DNA from: Candidatus Methylomirabilota bacterium
Lineage (GTDB): Bacteria; Methylomirabilota; Methylomirabilia; Methylomirabilales; 2-02-FULL-66-22
Direction of reading: 5' to 3'
DNA: 6,978 bases
Assembly (NCBI GenBank): GCA_016209725.1
Contig: JACQVO010000049.1
Coordinates: 1-6,978, forward strand
In this document: positions 6,720 through 6,978 of the stretch, piece by piece
How the letters are laid out: every line of letters begins with the position of its first letter
Numbering within the stretch: the stretch's first letter is position 1
Program-made: the position numbers and the translations under genes
Notes under the pieces: model-generated
Databases searched by the model: none
What the model saw: only the letters and a program-made list of their open reading frames with translations
Told to the model about the DNA's origin: nothing

Positions 6720-6768
6720 GTTGGCCGGGCCCGTCGGGGCGCTCCGCGCTGCCGACCAGGCCGGCAAC
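6720..6768. ncRNA. Long interrupted stem-loop in non-coding DNA
   Basis: Three nested paired blocks fold 49 bases into one hairpin: GTTG plus CCGG (6720-6728, one bulged G) with CCGGCAAC (6761-6768); GTCGG (6733-6737) with CCGAC (6752-6756); and GCGC (6739-6742) with GCGC (6746-6749) around a TCC loop. This gives 17 pairs. No T-run follows. It may be a structured RNA element such as an antiterminator-recognition or leader hairpin, or a palindromic repeat; the function is unknown. Confidence 0.4.
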
Positions 6769-6808
6769 TCAGACCATAGATCCAAGACGCCGACGCCTCG
6801 TCACTTGG

Positions 6809-6841
6809 GGGACGGAGGGCGGAGCACCTGCACCCCGTCCC
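6809..6841. repeat. Perfect 7-bp inverted repeat
   Basis: GGGACGG (6809-6815) and CCGTCCC (6835-6841) are perfect complements around a 19-base loop. It is the third hairpin in the stretch after the NusG-like gene. No T-run follows. Confidence 0.4.
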
Positions 6842-6895
6842 TGTAAGTGAGAGGGCGCGAGCCTGCCCGGCCCCTGGTTCTTGCTTTCATTGCAC

Positions 6896-6924
6896 ATCCG
6901 AAATTCGCAATCCGAAATCCGAAA
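6896..6924. repeat. ATCCGAAA short repeats
   Basis: ATCCGAAA occurs at 6896-6903, 6910-6917 and 6917-6924, the last two sharing one base; a related TTCGCA lies between. Such low-complexity repeats are common between genes in many bacteria and have no assigned role here. Confidence 0.6.
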
Positions 6925-6926
6925 CT

Positions 6927-6978
6927 GATCCGGTAGAACAGACAACGGGGAGCGGGATCCGGTAGGGACTCCTCCCGC
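6927..6978. repeat. GATCCGGTAG direct repeat and terminal inverted repeat
   Basis: The 10-mer GATCCGGTAG occurs exactly at 6927-6936 and 6956-6965, 29 bp apart. The second copy overlaps an inverted repeat, GCGGGA (6952-6957) with TCCCGC (6973-6978), that ends at the window edge and may continue. Paired sites like this could bind a regulator ahead of a gene to the right, but no such gene is in view. Confidence 0.45.

Larger units (their letters stand above)
6470..6978. other. Long non-coding stretch with several structured elements
   Basis: I see no gene with a believable product in these 509 bp on either strand. The short frames present are rich in Pro, Arg, Ser and Gly and look like chance readings of GC-rich DNA. 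The stretch does contain a G-run cluster, at least three hairpins and two sets of short direct repeats, listed separately. It could be the untranslated end of the NusG-like transcript, the leader of a gene to the right, or both. Confidence 0.6.

Noticed and set aside
6896..6978. Short repeats as the edge of a CRISPR array.
   Set aside because: The units are only 7-10 bp, with no 25-40 bp repeats or regular unique spacers.

Overview
The window is GC-rich DNA from a Gram-negative-type bacterium that I cannot place firmly. The high GC at third codon positions, the very large multi-domain sensor kinase, the Uma2-family fragment and the AnaGram of genes resemble uncultured soil or groundwater lineages such as Methylomirabilota/Rokubacteria or Deltaproteobacteria-like groups, but this is an impression of style and not a taxonomic result.

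Layout, left to right. Positions 1-402 (+) hold the C-terminal part of a family I CoA-transferase alpha subunit that enters from outside the window. A short stem-loop (480-501) follows, then a decayed Uma2-family (DUF820) nuclease-like gene (540-895, +) that lacks its N-terminal third and its C-terminal tail. Convergent with it, on the minus strand, is a two-component operon: a 1351-residue membrane sensor histidine kinase (5623 down to 1568) and a 217-residue NarL/FixJ-type response regulator (1571 down to 918). Their stop and start codons overlap as ATGA. A 336-bp divergent intergenic region (5624-5959) contains a 9-bp perfect inverted repeat. On its far side is a plus-strand NusG/RfaH-like specialised antiterminator (5960-6469). 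The last 509 bp (6470-6978) have no convincing gene, but they carry a G-quadruplex motif, several hairpins and short direct repeats.

How the parts may work together. The kinase probably senses an extracytoplasmic ligand through a Cache-like domain and cytoplasmic cues through two PAS and three GAF domains, then phosphorylates Asp54 of the response regulator, which binds DNA through a LuxR-type helix-turn-helix. The NusG paralogue is not beside secE or rplK, as housekeeping nusG usually is. Such paralogues usually sit at the head of long operons (capsule, exopolysaccharide, secondary metabolites) and help RNA polymerase read through them; the structured non-coding stretch after it could be the leader of such an operon beyond the right edge. 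That link is inference.

Most of the window is ordinary in kind. The most interesting leads are the structured region after the NusG paralogue, especially the long stem-loop at 6720-6768, and the inverted repeat between the two divergent regulators. I found no CRISPR array, tRNA, rRNA, insertion sequence or clear novel defence system.
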